From assembly GCF_041504345.1 (NCBI RefSeq), contig NZ_CP167895.1, positions 1,178,001 to 1,242,000 of the forward strand: a stretch of 64,000 nucleotides of DNA, in the 5' to 3' direction. Numbering within the stretch: position 1 is the stretch's first letter; each line of letters opens with the position of its first letter. The position numbers and the translations under genes were made by a program. This document shows positions 63,101 to 64,000 of the stretch, one piece after another. The DNA is from Vibrio sp. BS-M-Sm-2 (GTDB lineage Bacteria > Pseudomonadota > Gammaproteobacteria > Enterobacterales > Vibrionaceae). Under the pieces are notes generated by a model that made no database searches, had not been told where the DNA came from, and saw only the letters and a list, made by a program, of their open reading frames with translations.

Positions 63101-64000
63101 GCCAGCGTCTAAGTCAGCCTTGTTGATTTGCTGGTTGGTGGTTACGGCGTTACCGTTTAGAAGTAATAATCCATGACTCGGTATGCTAGTAATGGTCACG
63201 AACTGCAATACGTCGCCATCCTGATCACTGTAACCAAATTCACTGGTCGTAATGGTTCTGGTGATGTCTTCATTTGTAGAAACGGTTTGTCCTGTGACCG
63301 TTGGCGCATGTTGTAGAGGAGGGGTGACTTCAATAGAGAAAGAATTTTGAGAAGAATCTCCTATTGGGTTACCACCATCATCGCCGACACGATAAATCAT
63401 ACTTGGCACTTTACCTGTAAAACCGGCTTCCGGTGTGAAGGTATAATGACCATTTGCTTCGATCGCGAGTGTACCGATCCCGGTCATAGTATGTGGTTGC
63501 CCCGGCCTTACCGCGACATAACCTGACACGGGGTCTTTTATTTGAATATCTTGCAATACTAAATGCGCGTTGGAATCGGTGTCTGTTGCTGCACCACTCA
63601 ACCCTTGATCCGTCCCAGAGCCAGTAAGTAGATTCCCTTCGATTGGACCACTATGTTGAACACCAGAATCACTGAGGCTGTGAAGGACAGGGTCGTCGGT
63701 CGTGCCATTTATGGTTACTGTTATTGAATGTTTGGTTCCATCTTTTGAGGTCACTTCAATATGGTCAGTCAGTGTTTGCCCATTATCTAAGTCTTGAATA
63801 GCAACATTGTTATTATCTGCGGCATAGAGCCATGTGCCACTGCTGTTGATCACAAACTGGCCATAGGTGCCACTTTGGGTTAAGTGATGTTGACCATTCA
63901 AATCCAATGCGGCTTCACCTTGGCCATCTGCGTCAGAAACAATCAGATGCCCGTTGCAAGTAAGAGCGTCTTGAATAGTTGTGGCACCAGCAATATGTAG
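60185..64000 (-). CDS. Giant VCBS/cadherin-repeat surface protein, partial
   Basis: C-terminal 1271 residues of a protein that stays open to the right window edge; an internal TTG at 63907 is not the real start. It consists of many VCBS and cadherin-like repeats (for example TVTINGTTDDP, ITGTNDAPIL, VNAVNDAPIVGSS, DGHQNSASATM) plus bacterial Ig-like sections. Near the C-terminus come a Pro run (APPPPPPV), the segment YLDALGI and a His/Asp-rich tail (LEHHDANVNHHQDDEHHHH). No RTX GGxGxD nonapeptides are visible in this part. It is convergent with the type I secretion operon and is the likely export substrate, perhaps a biofilm or host-attachment adhesin. Confidence 0.85.
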   Translation of the reverse strand, partial: LHIAGATTIQDALTCNGHLIVSDADGQGEAALDLNGQHHLTQSGTYGQFVINSSGTWLYAADNNNVAIQDLDNGQTLTDHIEVTSKDGTKHSITVTINGTTDDPVLHSLSDSGVQHSGPIEGNLLTGSGTDQGLSGAATDTDSNAHLVLQDIQIKDPVSGYVAVRPGQPHTMTGIGTLAIEANGHYTFTPEAGFTGKVPSMIYRVGDDGGNPIGDSSQNSFSIEVTPPLQHAPTVTGQTVSTNEDITRTITTSEFGYSDQDGDVLQFVTITSIPSHGLLLLNGNAVTTNQQINKADLDAGHLTFTPINNENGANYAQFSFTANDGHQNSASATMIVDVNAVNDAPIVGSSFISSLEDKPHAFTTADFKYSDIDGDALNHITITNVAHGVLTLNGTTVNVGDDVSASDVSSLIFTPTHNYFSSGVSGLGAVQFTANDGHVDSKEGAILINIASVADPATFSGDSTGVAKEDITLQASGTLTASDPDGTAGFTAVQGGAGIAGSKGYGHAHIDVNGHWTYDLDNNHPIVQQLGEGQTDTETITVQSADGTHHDIVVTITGTNDAPILGVNQTSSTTGTLTEADVDVKDTHTFSVVGPTGQFGSLSVDPNTGDYVYTPNTSITGMSYNSATNTYHGVDVFEVKVSDGHTEDSKFITFDASGHVTMSPTGGLVISTTVPQPPTVTTTLPTLLMVTNVASTNSVTLDLASTSDSGSSNTDNLTNDTTPTITGHTDIPFSKVTIYDGSTPVGHTVSDASGQYSVAISSLSDGDHNLSAKSLAPSSMLPATSSLLSVHIDTQVHIGIQTDSITADNVINAQESNSSIDITGSVSGDYNAGDIVTLDVNGTQHTGVVDAKGHYSIAVPGSELIADADQKIEASIAVTDTAGNSAHATADVTYQVDTQVSVPTITFENAGADNLYSKAEIARGHANTITATVTPPGDAKIGEHLVVNGQDHVLDAHSLQHGIQIEVHPGSNIQATMTDEHGNTAGSQGFAASAIPEPIIVRPPSGSHQVSGTLGVPPLLPSLTPVPTAQSGWRIHLPNGQYVTSHHGQYGTLTIDPQTGHLHYQEQAQVHTGPHGSASGVGQHEDKFEVALQGTNQDEVVAHVNIQILSHGPGHSGKLTVGTEVVDMTITPIAHSSHPAPPPPPPVLHDKPDMASQADFTVTQSDDSYLDFTQHAHQEPDQKTDHHGAAAYLDALGIKPDATSTTVHDQPADMDIVLAQVDQQDTLDHDQAHLDMSDALEHHDANVNHHQDDEHHHHNDVDGLPDIDPNP

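Overview
The window looks like a stretch of a Vibrio genome, probably of the Splendidus/Harveyi type and probably the second chromosome. The supporting signs are gene content: a VctPDGC-type catechol siderophore importer close to a PrtV metalloprotease (918 residues, the PrtV length), a tal-tkt pair with a divergent SorC-type regulator, many c-di-GMP and chemotaxis proteins, and short AT-rich intergenic regions with strong hairpin terminators. The placement on chromosome 2 is from memory of V. cholerae gene order and was not tested here.

Layout. 1-5 kb: a partial gene at the left edge, then a Fur-boxed siderophore ABC operon (binding protein, two permeases, ATPase) with an internal terminator. 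5-11 kb: a REC/HD-GYP c-di-GMP phosphodiesterase overlapping a very large multi-sensor hybrid kinase that is split by a frameshift. 11-13.5 kb: a LysR regulator divergent from an MFS carrier. 13.7-17 kb: prtV and, just upstream in the same unit, a small secreted protein resembling the PrtV pro-region. 17.3-21.5 kb: a nucleoside-gate type membrane protein, an Lrp/AsnC regulator, a PAS chemoreceptor, and an outer-membrane barrel. 21.6-26 kb: tkt, tal and the SorC regulator, with repeated GAACA/TGTTC operators between them. 26-28.5 kb: a frameshifted GGDEF-EAL protein with a degenerate GGDEF site. 28.8-33 kb: sulfurtransferase, a small anchored protein, a poly-Gly lipoprotein and an LruC-domain protein. 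33-38 kb: moeB, moeA, folE, YaeQ and a partner, and a cold-shock protein. 38-41 kb: a PQQ-type sugar dehydrogenase and a Bcr/CflA carrier whose start is broken by a 13-bp duplication and whose 3' flank holds three microsatellites. 41-49 kb: a hydroxamate-type siderophore locus (fhuC, fhuF, AraC regulator, TonB receptor, fhuD, fused fhuB) with Fur-like boxes. 49-54.7 kb: a crotonase, a FadL porin coupled to a second barrel, an OYE-family flavin oxidoreductase and a CatB-like acetyltransferase. 54.8-64 kb: a type I secretion operon (two ABC proteins and an HlyD adaptor) convergent with a giant VCBS/cadherin-repeat protein that runs off the right edge.

The most interesting points are: the exporter pair, in which neither nucleotide-binding domain keeps the catalytic glutamate and one has no Walker A, facing a giant surface protein with a His/Asp-rich tail and no visible RTX nonapeptides; the stand-alone PrtV pro-region homologue beside the protease; and three separate frame disruptions (hybrid kinase, GGDEF-EAL, MFS), which are either sequencing errors or genuine slippage mutations.
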